This document shows, piece after piece, positions 18,565 to 30,333 of a DNA stretch of 64,000 bases. Position 1 is the first letter of the stretch. The number at the start of each line of letters is the position of its first letter. A program made the translations under genes and the position numbers. Under the pieces are notes generated by a model. That model worked only from the letters and a program-made list of their open reading frames with translations, was not told the origin of the DNA and did not search any database. Location: the NCBI RefSeq assembly GCF_024802625.1, contig NZ_CP103371.1, positions 2,542,001 through 2,606,000 on the forward strand, written 5' to 3'. This stretch comes from Massilia sp. H6. GTDB taxonomy: Bacteria; Pseudomonadota; Gammaproteobacteria; Burkholderiales; Burkholderiaceae_D.

Positions 18565-19470
18565 TCATTCCGCGAACACCTCGCCCAGGAGGGCGCGCAG
18601 CCACTGGTTGCCCGGGTCCTGGTTATAGCGCCGGTGCCAGAACACACTGGTCTGCAGCGGCGGCAGCGCAAGCGGCGGCACCACCCACTCCAGAGCGAAC
18701 GGCAATGCCGCCCGCTCGGCCAGTTTCTGCGGCACCGTCACCACCAGGTCGCTGCTGCCGACGATATACGGCACCGCGGTGAAATGCGGCACCCGAAAGC
18801 GCACCATCGGTCCCACGCCGGCACGTTCGAGCAGCGCATTGATGCGCTCGTACGGACCTTCGCTGGACGCCACCAGCACGTGCCCGGCCTGCACGAAGCG
18901 CTCCAGGCTCAATTCACCCCTGCCCAGCGGATGGCCCTTGCGGAACATCGTTACATAGGGCTGGCGAAACAACTGGCGCTGGTACAAGGCATCGGACACA
19001 TCTTCGAAAGGGCCGATCGCCAGGTCCACCCGCCCGCCTTCCATCTCTTGCTTGAGCGCCGCCGCGCTGGCGCGAACGGAGCTGATCTCGACCAGCGGCG
19101 CCAGCTGACGGCAGCGCTCGATCAGGGGCGGCATGAAGTAGATCTCGCCCACGTCGGTCATGGCCAGCACGAAGCGGCGCTTGCTGGCGGCCGGATCGAA
19201 ACGGCTGCGCTGGTTCAGCGCCAGCGCCACCTGCGCCATCGCCACCCCGATCGGCTCGGCCATCTGCATCGCCAGCGGCGTCGGTTGCATGCCGCTGGCG
19301 GTGCGCACGAACAATTCATCTCCGAACGCGCGGCGCAGGCGCGCCAGTGCATTGCTCACTGCTGACTGGCTCAGGCCAAGCCGCCTGGCGGCCGCGGATA
19401 TCTGGCGCTCGCGGTAGACTTCCTGGAAAACCGAGAGCAGGTTCAGGTCGATGGTATGGGGTTCGATCAT
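18565..19470 (-). CDS. LysR family regulator, likely of the homogentisate pathway
   Basis: The 301-residue protein has an N-terminal winged helix (residues 1-65, with ISAAARRLGLSQSAVSNALARLR) and a LysR substrate-binding domain. It lies between hppD and hmgA and is divergent from hmgA, the usual placement of a LysR activator acting on the shared intergenic region. Control of hppD/hmgA in response to an aromatic intermediate is therefore likely, but it is inferred from context. Confidence 0.88.
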   Translation of the reverse strand: MIEPHTIDLNLLSVFQEVYRERQISAAARRLGLSQSAVSNALARLRRAFGDELFVRTASGMQPTPLAMQMAEPIGVAMAQVALALNQRSRFDPAASKRRFVLAMTDVGEIYFMPPLIERCRQLAPLVEISSVRASAAALKQEMEGGRVDLAIGPFEDVSDALYQRQLFRQPYVTMFRKGHPLGRGELSLERFVQAGHVLVASSEGPYERINALLERAGVGPMVRFRVPHFTAVPYIVGSSDLVVTVPQKLAERAALPFALEWVVPPLALPPLQTSVFWHRRYNQDPGNQWLRALLGEVFAE

Positions 19471-19534
19471 GGCTCGCCGGTCAGTTGCGCATTGTGGGCG
19501 CGGGGATCGCGCAGGAACAGCAGTATTTAGCTCG

Positions 19535-19559
19535 TGAATAGTCTACATTTCGTTATTCA
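19535..19559. promoter_or_regulatory. Inverted repeat in the LysR-hmgA intergenic region
   Basis: TGAATA and TATTCA flank 13 bases, midway between the divergent LysR and hmgA starts. Spacing and place fit a LysR-type binding site, although the arms do not show the classical T-N11-A core exactly. Confidence 0.4.
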
Positions 19560-19632
19560 TCTCGTAAAGCATCCTGAATTCTTCTACAGTAGCTGGCGCA
19601 CCCTCACACGACCCAGCCCAGGAGATTTCTGC

Positions 19633-20940
19633 ATGAGCCAGCCTACCGGCTACCAGTCGGCCTACCTGAGCGGATTCGGCAACGAATTCGCCACCGAAGC
19701 CCTGCCCGGCGCCCTGCCGCAGCACCGCAACTCGCCGCAGCGCGTTGCCTACGGCCTGTATGCCGAACAGCTCTCCGGCACCGCCTTTACCGCGCCGCGC
19801 AGCCACAACCGGCGCTCGTGGCTGTACCGGATCCGGCCGGCGGCGGTCCATGGCGCCTTTGCCGCGATCGACGCTGGCCGCATCGCCAGCCGCTTCGATA
19901 CCCCGGCCCCACCCGACCAGCTGCGCTGGAGTCCACTGCCGATGCCCGAGGCGCCGACCGATTTCATCGACGGCTGGGTGACCATGGCCGGCAACGGCTC
20001 GGCCCAGGCCATGACCGGCTGCGCGATCCACCTGTACGCCGCCAACCGGTCGATGCAGGGCCGCTATTTCTACAGCGCCGACGGCGAGCTGCTAGTGGTG
20101 CCGCAGCAGGGGCGGCTGGCGATCCATACCGAACTGGGGCTGCTCGACGTCGAGCCCCACGAAATCGCGGTGATCCCGCGCGGCCTGCGCTTTCGGGTCG
20201 CGCTGCCCGACGGCCAGGCGCGCGGCTATATCTGCGAGAATTTCGGCGCGCTATTGCAGTTGCCCGACCTGGGCCCGATCGGCGCGAACGGCCTGGCCAA
20301 CCCGCGCGACTTTCTCACGCCGGTGGCGCGCTACGAAGACCTGGAAGGCGATTTCGAGCTGGTCGCCAAGTTCTGCGGCGGCCTGTGGCGCGCCGAGATC
20401 AAGCATTCGCCGCTCGACGTCGTCGCCTGGCACGGCAACTACGCGCCCTACAAGTACGACCTGCGCCATTTCAATACCATCGGCTCGGTCAGCTACGACC
20501 ACCCGGACCCGTCGATCTTCCTGGTGCTGCACGCGCCGAGCGACACGCCGGGGGTGTCCACGCTCGACTTCGTGATCTTTCCGCCGCGCTGGCTGGCCGG
20601 CGAAGACACCTTCCGTCCGCCCTGGTTCCACCGCAACGTGTCCAGCGAATTCATGGGCCTGATCCATGGCGCCTACGACGCCAAGGCCGACGGTTTCAAC
20701 CCGGGCGGGTCCAGCCTGCACAATTGCATGAGCGGGCATGGTCCGGACGCAGCTACCTTCGACAAGGCCAGTGCCGCCGATACCGCCCAGCCGCACAAGG
20801 TGCGCGATACCATGGCTTTCATGTTCGAGACCCGCAACGTGCTCGTGCCGACCCCGTCGGCGCTGGCGTCGCCGCAGCGCCAGGGCGACTATCAGCGCTG
20901 CTGGGCCGGCATCGGCAAGCACTTCCGGCCAACTCCCTGA
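19633..20940 (+). CDS. hmgA: Homogentisate 1,2-dioxygenase
   Basis: The 435-residue enzyme opens the aromatic ring of homogentisate to give maleylacetoacetate. The N-terminus ([19 protein letters not shown]) is characteristic. The iron-site region [16 protein letters not shown] and the [11 protein letters not shown] stretch are intact. The ATG at 19633 follows AGGAG at eight bases; an in-frame start at 19534 lies in the promoter region and is rejected. With hppD it gives two consecutive steps of tyrosine and phenylalanine catabolism. Confidence 0.95.
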   Translation: MSQPTGYQSAYLSGFGNEFATEALPGALPQHRNSPQRVAYGLYAEQLSGTAFTAPRSHNRRSWLYRIRPAAVHGAFAAIDAGRIASRFDTPAPPDQLRWSPLPMPEAPTDFIDGWVTMAGNGSAQAMTGCAIHLYAANRSMQGRYFYSADGELLVVPQQGRLAIHTELGLLDVEPHEIAVIPRGLRFRVALPDGQARGYICENFGALLQLPDLGPIGANGLANPRDFLTPVARYEDLEGDFELVAKFCGGLWRAEIKHSPLDVVAWHGNYAPYKYDLRHFNTIGSVSYDHPDPSIFLVLHAPSDTPGVSTLDFVIFPPRWLAGEDTFRPPWFHRNVSSEFMGLIHGAYDAKADGFNPGGSSLHNCMSGHGPDAATFDKASAADTAQPHKVRDTMAFMFETRNVLVPTPSALASPQRQGDYQRCWAGIGKHFRPTP

Positions 20941-21057
20941 CGCCGGGCTCATCATGAGCGTGCGGCCCGGAAAGCCTGCGGCAGGCTATCATGCGCCATG
21001 CGCCACGGCGGCGCGCCCGGTCACGGCCCGGTAAGCCCGCGAAAGGCCGCTGCGCCA

Positions 21058-22401
21058 GTGTTGACCGACATATTGATCATCTCCGTGCTGATAGTCTTGA
21101 ACGGGGTGTTCGCAATGAGCGAGTTGGCGCTGGTGTCGGCCAAGCGCATGCGCCTGGAGCGGCGCGCCGAAGACGGCAGCCGCGGGGCCCGCGCCGCGCT
21201 CTTGCTGGCCGACGATCCCAGCCACTTCCTGTCGACGGTGCAGGTCGGCATCACCCTGATCGGCATTTTCAACGGCGCGTTCGGCGAGGCCTCGCTGGTC
21301 AGCCATCTGGCGCCCCACCTCGACGGCCTGCCCGGCGTCGGCCCCTATGCCCGTGAATTCGCGCTCGGCGTGGTGGTGCTGGCCATTACGGTGGCGTCGA
21401 TCATCTTCGGCGAGCTGGTGCCCAAGCGCATCGCAATGGCCTATCCGGAAGTGGTGGCCACCCTGATTTCGCAACCGCTGCGCATGCTTTCGAGCATGAT
21501 GTCGCCCTTCGTGCGCTTCCTGTCGCTGAGCACCAACGCCATCGTGCGCCTGCTCGGCATTCACCAGTCCAAGGAAGAAGCGCCGACCGAAGAAGACATC
21601 GCCGGCATCATCAAAGAAGGCGCCAACACCGGCGTGTTCGAAAAAACCGAGTACGACATCGTGTCGCGCGCCCTGCGTCTCGACGACCAGCACCTCAAGT
21701 CGCTGATGACCCCGCGCGTCGACCTGGTCATCCTCGACCTCGCGCAAGAGCGCAGCATTAACCTGGACATTATCGTGTCGCATCCCTACAGCCGTTTTCC
21801 GGTCTGCCGCAGCGACCGTTCGCACATTCTCGGCTACGTGATGGCGCGCGACCTGCTGGCGCAAGCGGTGCGGGCCGGCTCGATCGATGCCATCGACATC
21901 GACGCCGCGGTGCATGAACTGCTGTACGTGCCGGAGACCGTCGGCGCGATGGTGCTGCTCGAGATGTTCAAGAAGAACCGCGCCGAGCTGGCGCTGATCG
22001 TCGACGAGTACGGCGACATCCAGGGCATGGTCACCCTCAGCGACATCATGAGCGCGCTGGTCGGCGACGTTGCCGTGTGCGGCGAGGAGCACGACCCCGA
22101 CGCGGTGCAGCGCCAGGATGGCAGCTGGCTGCTCGATGGCGGCCTGGCCCTGGACCGCTTCCGCGACCTGTTCGAAACAGGTGTCGGCTTTCCCGGCGAA
22201 GACAGCGGCGCCTACCACACACTGGCCGGCTTCGTGCTCTACCAGCTCGGTTACATCCCGAAGGCGGCCGACACGGTCGACTGGGGCAGCTTTCGCTTCG
22301 AAATCATGGACATGGACGGCAACCGGATCGACCGCATCCTGGTCACGCGCCAGCAAGCTGCGCCTGAGCAGGAGCAAGCGCCGGGCATGCAGCCGGACTA
22401 A
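21058..22401 (+). CDS. CNNM/CorC-type membrane protein with CBS domains (hemolysin family)
   Basis: The roughly 447-residue protein has an N-terminal DUF21/CNNM membrane domain of about four helices (LNGVFAMSELALVSAKR is the family opening). A CBS pair follows (LMTPRVDLVILDL and DEYGDIQGMVTLSDIMSALVG), then a C-terminal CorC_HlyC domain. Relatives export Mg2+ or Co2+; the haemolysin name is historical. I prefer the GTG at 21058 (or the TTG next to it) because homologues start at LTDILI. An ATG at 20998 would add 20 residues of non-membrane sequence. Confidence 0.8.
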   Translation: MLTDILIISVLIVLNGVFAMSELALVSAKRMRLERRAEDGSRGARAALLLADDPSHFLSTVQVGITLIGIFNGAFGEASLVSHLAPHLDGLPGVGPYAREFALGVVVLAITVASIIFGELVPKRIAMAYPEVVATLISQPLRMLSSMMSPFVRFLSLSTNAIVRLLGIHQSKEEAPTEEDIAGIIKEGANTGVFEKTEYDIVSRALRLDDQHLKSLMTPRVDLVILDLAQERSINLDIIVSHPYSRFPVCRSDRSHILGYVMARDLLAQAVRAGSIDAIDIDAAVHELLYVPETVGAMVLLEMFKKNRAELALIVDEYGDIQGMVTLSDIMSALVGDVAVCGEEHDPDAVQRQDGSWLLDGGLALDRFRDLFETGVGFPGEDSGAYHTLAGFVLYQLGYIPKAADTVDWGSFRFEIMDMDGNRIDRILVTRQQAAPEQEQAPGMQPD

Positions 22402-22473
22402 ACCGCCGCTGCGCGGTGTGTGCGGCAAGCGTTCTGCGGTATGCTGCCGCCAACTCAACAGCAGGAGCGCGCG

Positions 22474-23280
22474 GTGGACGTCATTGCACTCGGACCCCTG
22501 GTCCTTCCAGTTACCACTTCCCTGGTGCTGGCGGCGATCCTGGCTGCCAACGGCGTTGCCGAATGGTATCGCCGGCGCCGTGGCACCGATGCCGGAGCGC
22601 TGCTGTGGACGATGATCCTGGCCGGCTTCGTGGCCGCGCGCGTGGTGTTCGTGCTGCGTCACCACGACATCTTTCTGGCCGATCCAATGGCCGCGCTCGA
22701 CATCCGCGACGGCGGCTTCGACCGCATGGTCGGCGTGATCGTTGCCTGCGCCATCGGCGCCAGCCAGATCAGCCGCCATGCGCATCTGAAGCGCCCGCTG
22801 GTGGCCGCGATCCTGGCCGGCGGCGCGCTCTGGCTGGGAGGCACGCTGCTGGCCAGGTCCCTGGCGCCGCCCCAGGCCCCCTTGCCCGACGTGACCGTGC
22901 GCCGCCTCGACGGCAGCCCGGTCGACCTGCGCAGCTACCAGGGCCAGCCGCTGGTCGTCAACCTGTGGGCCAGCTGGTGTCCGCCCTGTCGCCGCGAAAT
23001 GCCGGCCCTGCGCGCGGCCCAGCAAGCCAATCCCGGAATCACTTTCGTGTTCGTCAACCAGGGCGAGTCGGCGGCAGTGGTTTCGCAGTTCATGGCCGCG
23101 CAAGGCTTAACGATGGCCAACGTGGTGCTCGATCCGTCAGCACAGATGGCCGCGCGCACCCGATCGCCCGGCTATCCGACCACCTTGTTCTACGACGCGC
23201 GCGGCGTGCTGCGCTTGCGCCACCCGGGCGAGCTGTCCGAGGCCAGCCTGCGCGAAAAACTGGCACAGGCGATGCGCTGA
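22474..23280 (+). CDS. TlpA-like thioredoxin with polytopic N-terminus
   Basis: The 268-residue protein starts with several hydrophobic helices (about 1-120) that resemble prolipoprotein diacylglyceryl transferase-type segments. A periplasmic thioredoxin domain follows, with the active site WASWCPPCRREMP (CPPC). TlpA/ResA proteins reduce disulfides for cytochrome c maturation or other periplasmic targets. The GTG at 22474 is chosen because GCAGGAG lies eight bases upstream; the ATG at 22420 has no binding site. The domain ends with a cis-Pro loop (GYPTTLFYD). Confidence 0.8.
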   Translation: MDVIALGPLVLPVTTSLVLAAILAANGVAEWYRRRRGTDAGALLWTMILAGFVAARVVFVLRHHDIFLADPMAALDIRDGGFDRMVGVIVACAIGASQISRHAHLKRPLVAAILAGGALWLGGTLLARSLAPPQAPLPDVTVRRLDGSPVDLRSYQGQPLVVNLWASWCPPCRREMPALRAAQQANPGITFVFVNQGESAAVVSQFMAAQGLTMANVVLDPSAQMAARTRSPGYPTTLFYDARGVLRLRHPGELSEASLREKLAQAMR

Positions 23281-23426
23281 AGCGGCGAGCAAGGCCGCGA
23301 TACCAAGAAACAACACTTACCCAACGCGCATGACAGCAACTTATAGTCACGGTAAAATATTGCGATAAGCCAATTTTTGGTGCGCCTCAGTAATTCTGAT
23401 CAAGCCATGCCTACCTGGGCCACCGG

Positions 23427-25730
23427 ATGAAACCGTTCTACAACATTGCGCAGTGGCGCATCCGTATCTTCGCGTCGCTGATGTCAACCGTGGTGGTACT
23501 CGGCGCGGTCGCCGCGGTGCCCAGTGCGACGCTGGCGCTGGCCGAAGGCCTGTGGCCGGTCGCGGTCATGGACGCGCTGGCCCTGGTCTGGATCTTCGCC
23601 ATCTGGTGGTACGACCGCCTGCCCTATACTTTCAGAGTACTCAATTTTCTGGCCGTGATGTTCGGCGTGGGCGTGGGCCTGATGGTCACGGTCGGCGCAG
23701 TCAGCCAGATATTCTTGATGGGCCCACCGGTGATGGCGGCCATCCTGCTGGGCACGCGCCAGGCGCTGCTGGCCCTGGTCCTGAGCGCCGCCATCATCCT
23801 CGGCCTGGGCCTGTCGGGCCATGCCCAACTGGTTGTCACGGGCATGGACGCCAATAGCGTGCTGCCTTCGCTGATCGTCACCCTCAATTACCTGTGCATC
23901 GGCTCGGTCATCACGATCACCTGCGGCGCCCTGCTCAAGGGTTTGTCGCGCTCGCTGGACGAGGTCCGCGGTTTCGCCGAGTCGCTCGAGTCCAAGCAGG
24001 AAAAGCTGCACGAGCTCAATGCCGAACTGCGGCTGACCTCGGCCGCGGTGGCGCGCCTGAACGACATGGTACTGATCGCCCAGGCAGTTGACGAACCCGG
24101 CGCTGAGCAGCCGATCATCTTCGCCAACGAAGCTTTCGAGCGCCGCACCGGTTTTACTCGCGACCAGATCGTCGGCCAGAGCATGCGCATGCTCTACGGT
24201 CCCGACACCGACCCGGCCGAACTCCAGCGCATCCTGGGGGCGGTCGCGCGCAACGAACCGGTCACCTCGGAACTGATGAGTTATACCAAGTCTGGCGAAG
24301 CCTATTGGGTGGAGATGGAAATGGTGCCCTTCGCCAGCGAAGGCGGACGCAATACGCACTGGGTGGTGGTAGGCCGCGACGTCACCGAGCGCCGCAACTC
24401 GGACAACAAGATTCACCACCTGGCTTTCTACGACGTGCTCACCGGCTTGCCCAACCGCCGCCTGCTGACCGAACGCCTGGACACGCTGGTGGCAAGCCGC
24501 AACGCCAGCGGCATGCTGGGCGCGGTCCTGTTCATCGACCTCGACAATTTCAAGTACGTCAACGATGCCCGCGGCCATGCCACCGGCGACGCTCTGCTGC
24601 GCCATGCCGCCGAACGGCTCGGTTCGGTGGTGCGCAAGCGTGACACCGTGGCGCGCCTGGGCGGCGACGAATTCGTGGTACTGCTGGGCGACCTGGGGAC
24701 CGACCCGGAAGCGGCCACCGCAACGGCGCTGTCGGTTGCCGCCAAGGTGCTCGCGGCGCTGGGCGAAGCGGTCACCATTGGCGAGCATGTCTACCGCTCC
24801 ACCGGCAGCATCGGGGTGGCCTTGCCCCTGGTGGCAGGCCAGACCGCCCACGACCTGCTGCGCGAAGCCGATACCGCGATGTACCAGGCCAAGGCAGACG
24901 GGCGCAATGGCGTCACGCTGTTCGAGTCCAACATGCTGGCCGAAGCCGAGCGCAAGCTGACCATCGAACGCGACCTGGCCAATGCCCTCGAGAATGGCGA
25001 GCTGGCGATGCACCTGCAGTTGCAGGTCGACAGCTGCCAGCGGCCGGTCGGCGCCGAACTCCTGATGCGCTGGCGCCGTGCCGACGGCGTGCTGGTGCCG
25101 CCAGATGTCTTTATCCCGATCGCCGAAACCAGCGGCCTGATCGTCCAGCTGGGTCACTGGGTATTGCGCCAGGCCTGCGCCGCGTGGCTGCGCCTGGACG
25201 CCGCCGGCCATCCGATCCCGCTGTCGATTAATGTCAGCCCGGCCCAGTTTCGCCAGCATGATTTTGTCGACGACGTGCGCGCCATCCTGCAGCAGACCGG
25301 GGCCCCGGCCAGCGAGCTGATTTTCGAGGTCACCGAAGGCCTGCTAGTGACGGACCTGGACCAGACCATCGCCCGCATGCACGAGCTGGCGGCGATGGGC
25401 ATCCGCTTCTCGATCGACGACTTCGGCACCGGTTACTCGAACCTGGCCTATCTCAAGAAGATGCCGCTGTACGAACTGAAGATCGACAAGAGCTTTATCC
25501 GCGACACCCCGAACGACGTCAACGGCACCGCGATCGTGCAGTCGATCCTGGCGATGGCCGAGCACCTCGGCCTGCGGGTGGTGGCCGAGGGCATCGAAAC
25601 CGAGCAGCAGGCCCGCTACCTGGCCGAGAACGGCAGCCCGTGCATGCAGGGCTATTTGTTCTCGCGCCCGGGACCGCTCGACGAGCTGCTGGCGCGGCTG
25701 GGCACGCAGGCCGCTACTCCTGCCGCATAA
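23427..25730 (+). CDS. PAS-GGDEF-EAL cyclic-di-GMP enzyme with membrane sensor
   Basis: The 767-residue protein has about six N-terminal membrane helices (10-180), a coiled segment, a PAS domain (about 205-320), GGDEF (about 330-490) and EAL (about 505-755). The cyclase site is an intact GGDEF. The phosphodiesterase signature is ELL instead of EAL, but the metal-binding Glu is kept, as are NVSPAQF, FEVTEG, DDFGTGYSNL and the KIDKSFI lysine. Both activities may exist. The N-terminal helices resemble a MASE-type sensor. The gene appears monocistronic. Confidence 0.88.
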   Translation: MKPFYNIAQWRIRIFASLMSTVVVLGAVAAVPSATLALAEGLWPVAVMDALALVWIFAIWWYDRLPYTFRVLNFLAVMFGVGVGLMVTVGAVSQIFLMGPPVMAAILLGTRQALLALVLSAAIILGLGLSGHAQLVVTGMDANSVLPSLIVTLNYLCIGSVITITCGALLKGLSRSLDEVRGFAESLESKQEKLHELNAELRLTSAAVARLNDMVLIAQAVDEPGAEQPIIFANEAFERRTGFTRDQIVGQSMRMLYGPDTDPAELQRILGAVARNEPVTSELMSYTKSGEAYWVEMEMVPFASEGGRNTHWVVVGRDVTERRNSDNKIHHLAFYDVLTGLPNRRLLTERLDTLVASRNASGMLGAVLFIDLDNFKYVNDARGHATGDALLRHAAERLGSVVRKRDTVARLGGDEFVVLLGDLGTDPEAATATALSVAAKVLAALGEAVTIGEHVYRSTGSIGVALPLVAGQTAHDLLREADTAMYQAKADGRNGVTLFESNMLAEAERKLTIERDLANALENGELAMHLQLQVDSCQRPVGAELLMRWRRADGVLVPPDVFIPIAETSGLIVQLGHWVLRQACAAWLRLDAAGHPIPLSINVSPAQFRQHDFVDDVRAILQQTGAPASELIFEVTEGLLVTDLDQTIARMHELAAMGIRFSIDDFGTGYSNLAYLKKMPLYELKIDKSFIRDTPNDVNGTAIVQSILAMAEHLGLRVVAEGIETEQQARYLAENGSPCMQGYLFSRPGPLDELLARLGTQAATPAA

Positions 25731-25762
25731 AGCGTCCAAACTGGCACGCTTTCTTGTCAATT
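25731..25762 (+). terminator. Possible terminator after the GGDEF-EAL gene
   Basis: AGCGTCC and GGCACGCT can form a stem with one bulge, followed by TTTCTTGTC, directly after the stop codon. Confidence 0.35.
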
Positions 25763-25844
25763 GTGATTTTTGTTGAATTTGCTGGCCAGCTGCCGGTGCT
25801 ATGCTCGCCACCTTGTGCAATCGACAGGCAGCGGCAGGCATCGG

Positions 25845-26210
25845 ATGACACCCAAGAATACCCTGTGGGCCCTGCTGGCGCTCATGCTCGCTACCGGCAT
25901 GGCCGAAGCGCTGTACGCTGCCGCGCATATGACGATGCCGGCCTGGTGGATCCTGCTGAGCGCCTTCCTGCTGAGCTTTCTGCCGTATTACTGGTACCGC
26001 CAGGACAGCGAGGCGCGGCATTTCCCGCGCTCGCGCCTGATGAATACCGTGGTGGTCGGCATCGGGCCGGTCGGCATTCCGGTGTATTTGTATTGCAGCC
26101 GCGACAAAGGCCTGCGCCTGCGCGCGCTGGCGCGCATGTCGGGCTTCGTGCTGGCCATGGTGGGCGCGGCCGCGATGGGGGCGATCGCGTTTTTCCTGAT
26201 GCCGGGCTGA
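25845..26210 (+). CDS. Small membrane protein of unknown function
   Basis: The 121-residue protein has about four hydrophobic helices: LWALLALMLATGMAEALYAA, WWILLSAFLLSFLPYYWY, a segment around VVVGIGPVGIPVYLY, and a C-terminal one. I do not recognise the family. The start at 25845 gives a protein beginning MTPKNTLWAL; earlier in-frame codons from 25770 have non-coding character. Confidence 0.55.
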   Translation: MTPKNTLWALLALMLATGMAEALYAAAHMTMPAWWILLSAFLLSFLPYYWYRQDSEARHFPRSRLMNTVVVGIGPVGIPVYLYCSRDKGLRLRALARMSGFVLAMVGAAAMGAIAFFLMPG

Positions 26211-26300
26211 GTGCAAGCCATGCGCCGGTGTTCCGGCTTAGCCGGTAAGCTGCGTTCATCGCTGCGAACTGGCGCGGCAACCTCTTCATGGAGATACCTT

Positions 26301-26405
26301 ATGCGCAAGATGATCATGATGGCCATTGCAGGCTATTTGTGGAAGAAGTTCAGCGGCAAATCGGTGAAGCACCCGGGCACAGCGCGCAAGTACCGTAGCT
26401 TCTAA
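26301..26405 (+). CDS. 34-residue basic small protein
   Basis: The short frame encodes a hydrophobic stretch (MRKMIMMAIAGYLWKKF) followed by a basic tail ending RKYRSF. A GGAGATACCTT sequence precedes the ATG with good spacing, and a strong terminator follows. These support a real short gene, perhaps a membrane-peripheral peptide. The function is unknown. Confidence 0.5.
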   Translation: MRKMIMMAIAGYLWKKFSGKSVKHPGTARKYRSF

Positions 26406-26441
26406 GGCAGCTGCCAAGGCAGCTTCCAGGCACACCCCAGC

Positions 26442-26478
26442 GGCCTGGGCGAAGCAATTCGCCCAGGCCGTCTTCATT
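26442..26478 (+). terminator. Rho-independent terminator
   Basis: A perfect 12-base stem (GGCCTGGGCGAA with TTCGCCCAGGCC) around GCAA is followed by GTCTTCATT. It ends the unit with the 34-residue gene, upstream of the permease. Confidence 0.85.
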
Positions 26479-26535
26479 GCAGTAAAATCGCTGGCTTTGA
26501 GGCAACTGTTTGCCAAAGACACTACGAGGCCAGCG

Positions 26536-27918
26536 ATGAACGCGCCGCAGCACCCACCGGGTAACGAACTCAAGCGCGGACTCAAGAACCGCCACATCCA
26601 GCTGATCGCCCTTGGCGGCGCCATCGGCACCGGGCTTTTCCTTGGCGTTGCCCAGACCATCCAGATGGCAGGCCCTTCGGCCCTGCTTGGCTATGCCTTC
26701 GCCGGCCTGATCGCTTTTCTGATCATGCGCCAGATGGGCGAGATGATCGTCGACGAGCCGGTCGCCGGCTCGTTCGGCTATTTCGCCGCCAAATACGGCA
26801 GTCCGATGGCCGGCTTCATGTCGGGCTGGAACTATTGGGTGATGTATATCCTGGTCAGCATGGCCGAGCTGTCCGCGCTCGGCATCTATATACAGTACTG
26901 GTTCCCGGACATCCCGACCTGGGTGTCGGCGCTCGGCTTCTTCGTGCTCGTCAACCTGCTCAGCCTGATGAAAGTGAAGGCCTTCGGCGAACTGGAATTC
27001 TGGTTCTCGATCATCAAGGTCGCGGCAGTGGTGGGCATGATCCTGTTCGGCAGTTACCTGTTGATCAGCGACACCGCCGGTCCCCAGGCCGGCGTGGCCA
27101 ACCTGTGGCGCCATGGCGGCTTCTTCCCGAGCGGCTGGGCCGGACTGGCGCTGTCGATGGCAGTCATCATGTTCTCGTTCGGCGGCCTGGAAATGATCGG
27201 CATCACCGCCGCCGAGGCCGACAACCCGGGGTATACCATTCCGCGCGCCGTCAACCAGGCGATCTGGCGCATCGCCATTTTCTATGTCGGCGCGCTGGCC
27301 GTGCTGCTGATGTTGTATCCATGGACCAAGGTCGCCCAGGGCACCAGCCCCTTCGTCCTGATTTTCACCGCGCTCGACAGCCACATGGTGGCCAACATCC
27401 TGAACCTGGTGGTGCTGACTGCCGCGCTGTCGGTCTATAACGGCTGCGTGTATGCCAACAGCCGCATGCTGTTCGGCCTGGCCGAACAGGGCAATGCACC
27501 GCGCGCGCTGATGAAAGTGGACCGCCGCGGCGTACCGCTGGCCGCGCTGGCGGTGTCGGCGACGGCTACTGGCCTGTGCATCTGCATCAATTATTTCCTG
27601 CCGCGCGAAGCGTTCGGCATGCTGATGGGCCTGGCCGTTGCCGCGCTCGTCATCAACTGGGGCATGATCTGCTGGAGCCACCTGCGCTTCCGGCGCCAGA
27701 AAGACGCGGCCGGCCAAGACACCGCATTCCGCAGCCCGCTGTTTCCACTAACCAACTACCTGTGCCTGGCTTTCCTGGCCGGCGTGGTGGTGGTGATGTA
27801 CCTGACGCCCGGCCTGCGGGTCTCGGTCTACCTGATCCCGGCCTGGTTGCTGCTGCTCTCAATCGGCTACCGCCTGCGCGCGCGCAATGCGCTGGCCGGG
27901 CGCATCGCTTCTGCTTGA
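26536..27918 (+). CDS. Amino acid permease, aromatic type (AroP/PheP-like)
   Basis: The 460-residue protein has twelve helices and belongs to the APC superfamily amino acid transporter group. The opening (LKRGLKNRHIQLIALGGAIGTGLFLG) and FSFGGLEMIGITAAEADNP in helix 6 match AroP, PheP and related H+ symporters. The substrate is probably aromatic or another neutral amino acid. The location between the homogentisate genes and the branched-chain dehydrogenase operon agrees with amino acid feeding of these pathways. The ATG at 26536 is used; the frame extends upstream only through the terminator region. Confidence 0.88.
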   Translation: MNAPQHPPGNELKRGLKNRHIQLIALGGAIGTGLFLGVAQTIQMAGPSALLGYAFAGLIAFLIMRQMGEMIVDEPVAGSFGYFAAKYGSPMAGFMSGWNYWVMYILVSMAELSALGIYIQYWFPDIPTWVSALGFFVLVNLLSLMKVKAFGELEFWFSIIKVAAVVGMILFGSYLLISDTAGPQAGVANLWRHGGFFPSGWAGLALSMAVIMFSFGGLEMIGITAAEADNPGYTIPRAVNQAIWRIAIFYVGALAVLLMLYPWTKVAQGTSPFVLIFTALDSHMVANILNLVVLTAALSVYNGCVYANSRMLFGLAEQGNAPRALMKVDRRGVPLAALAVSATATGLCICINYFLPREAFGMLMGLAVAALVINWGMICWSHLRFRRQKDAAGQDTAFRSPLFPLTNYLCLAFLAGVVVVMYLTPGLRVSVYLIPAWLLLLSIGYRLRARNALAGRIASA

Positions 27919-27982
27919 CGCCTTGGGCGGCAGGCCAGGCCCGCTTATGCTGCATAGCAATATGAAAAAAGTTGGCGCGTAA

Positions 27983-30333
<2,351 letters not shown>
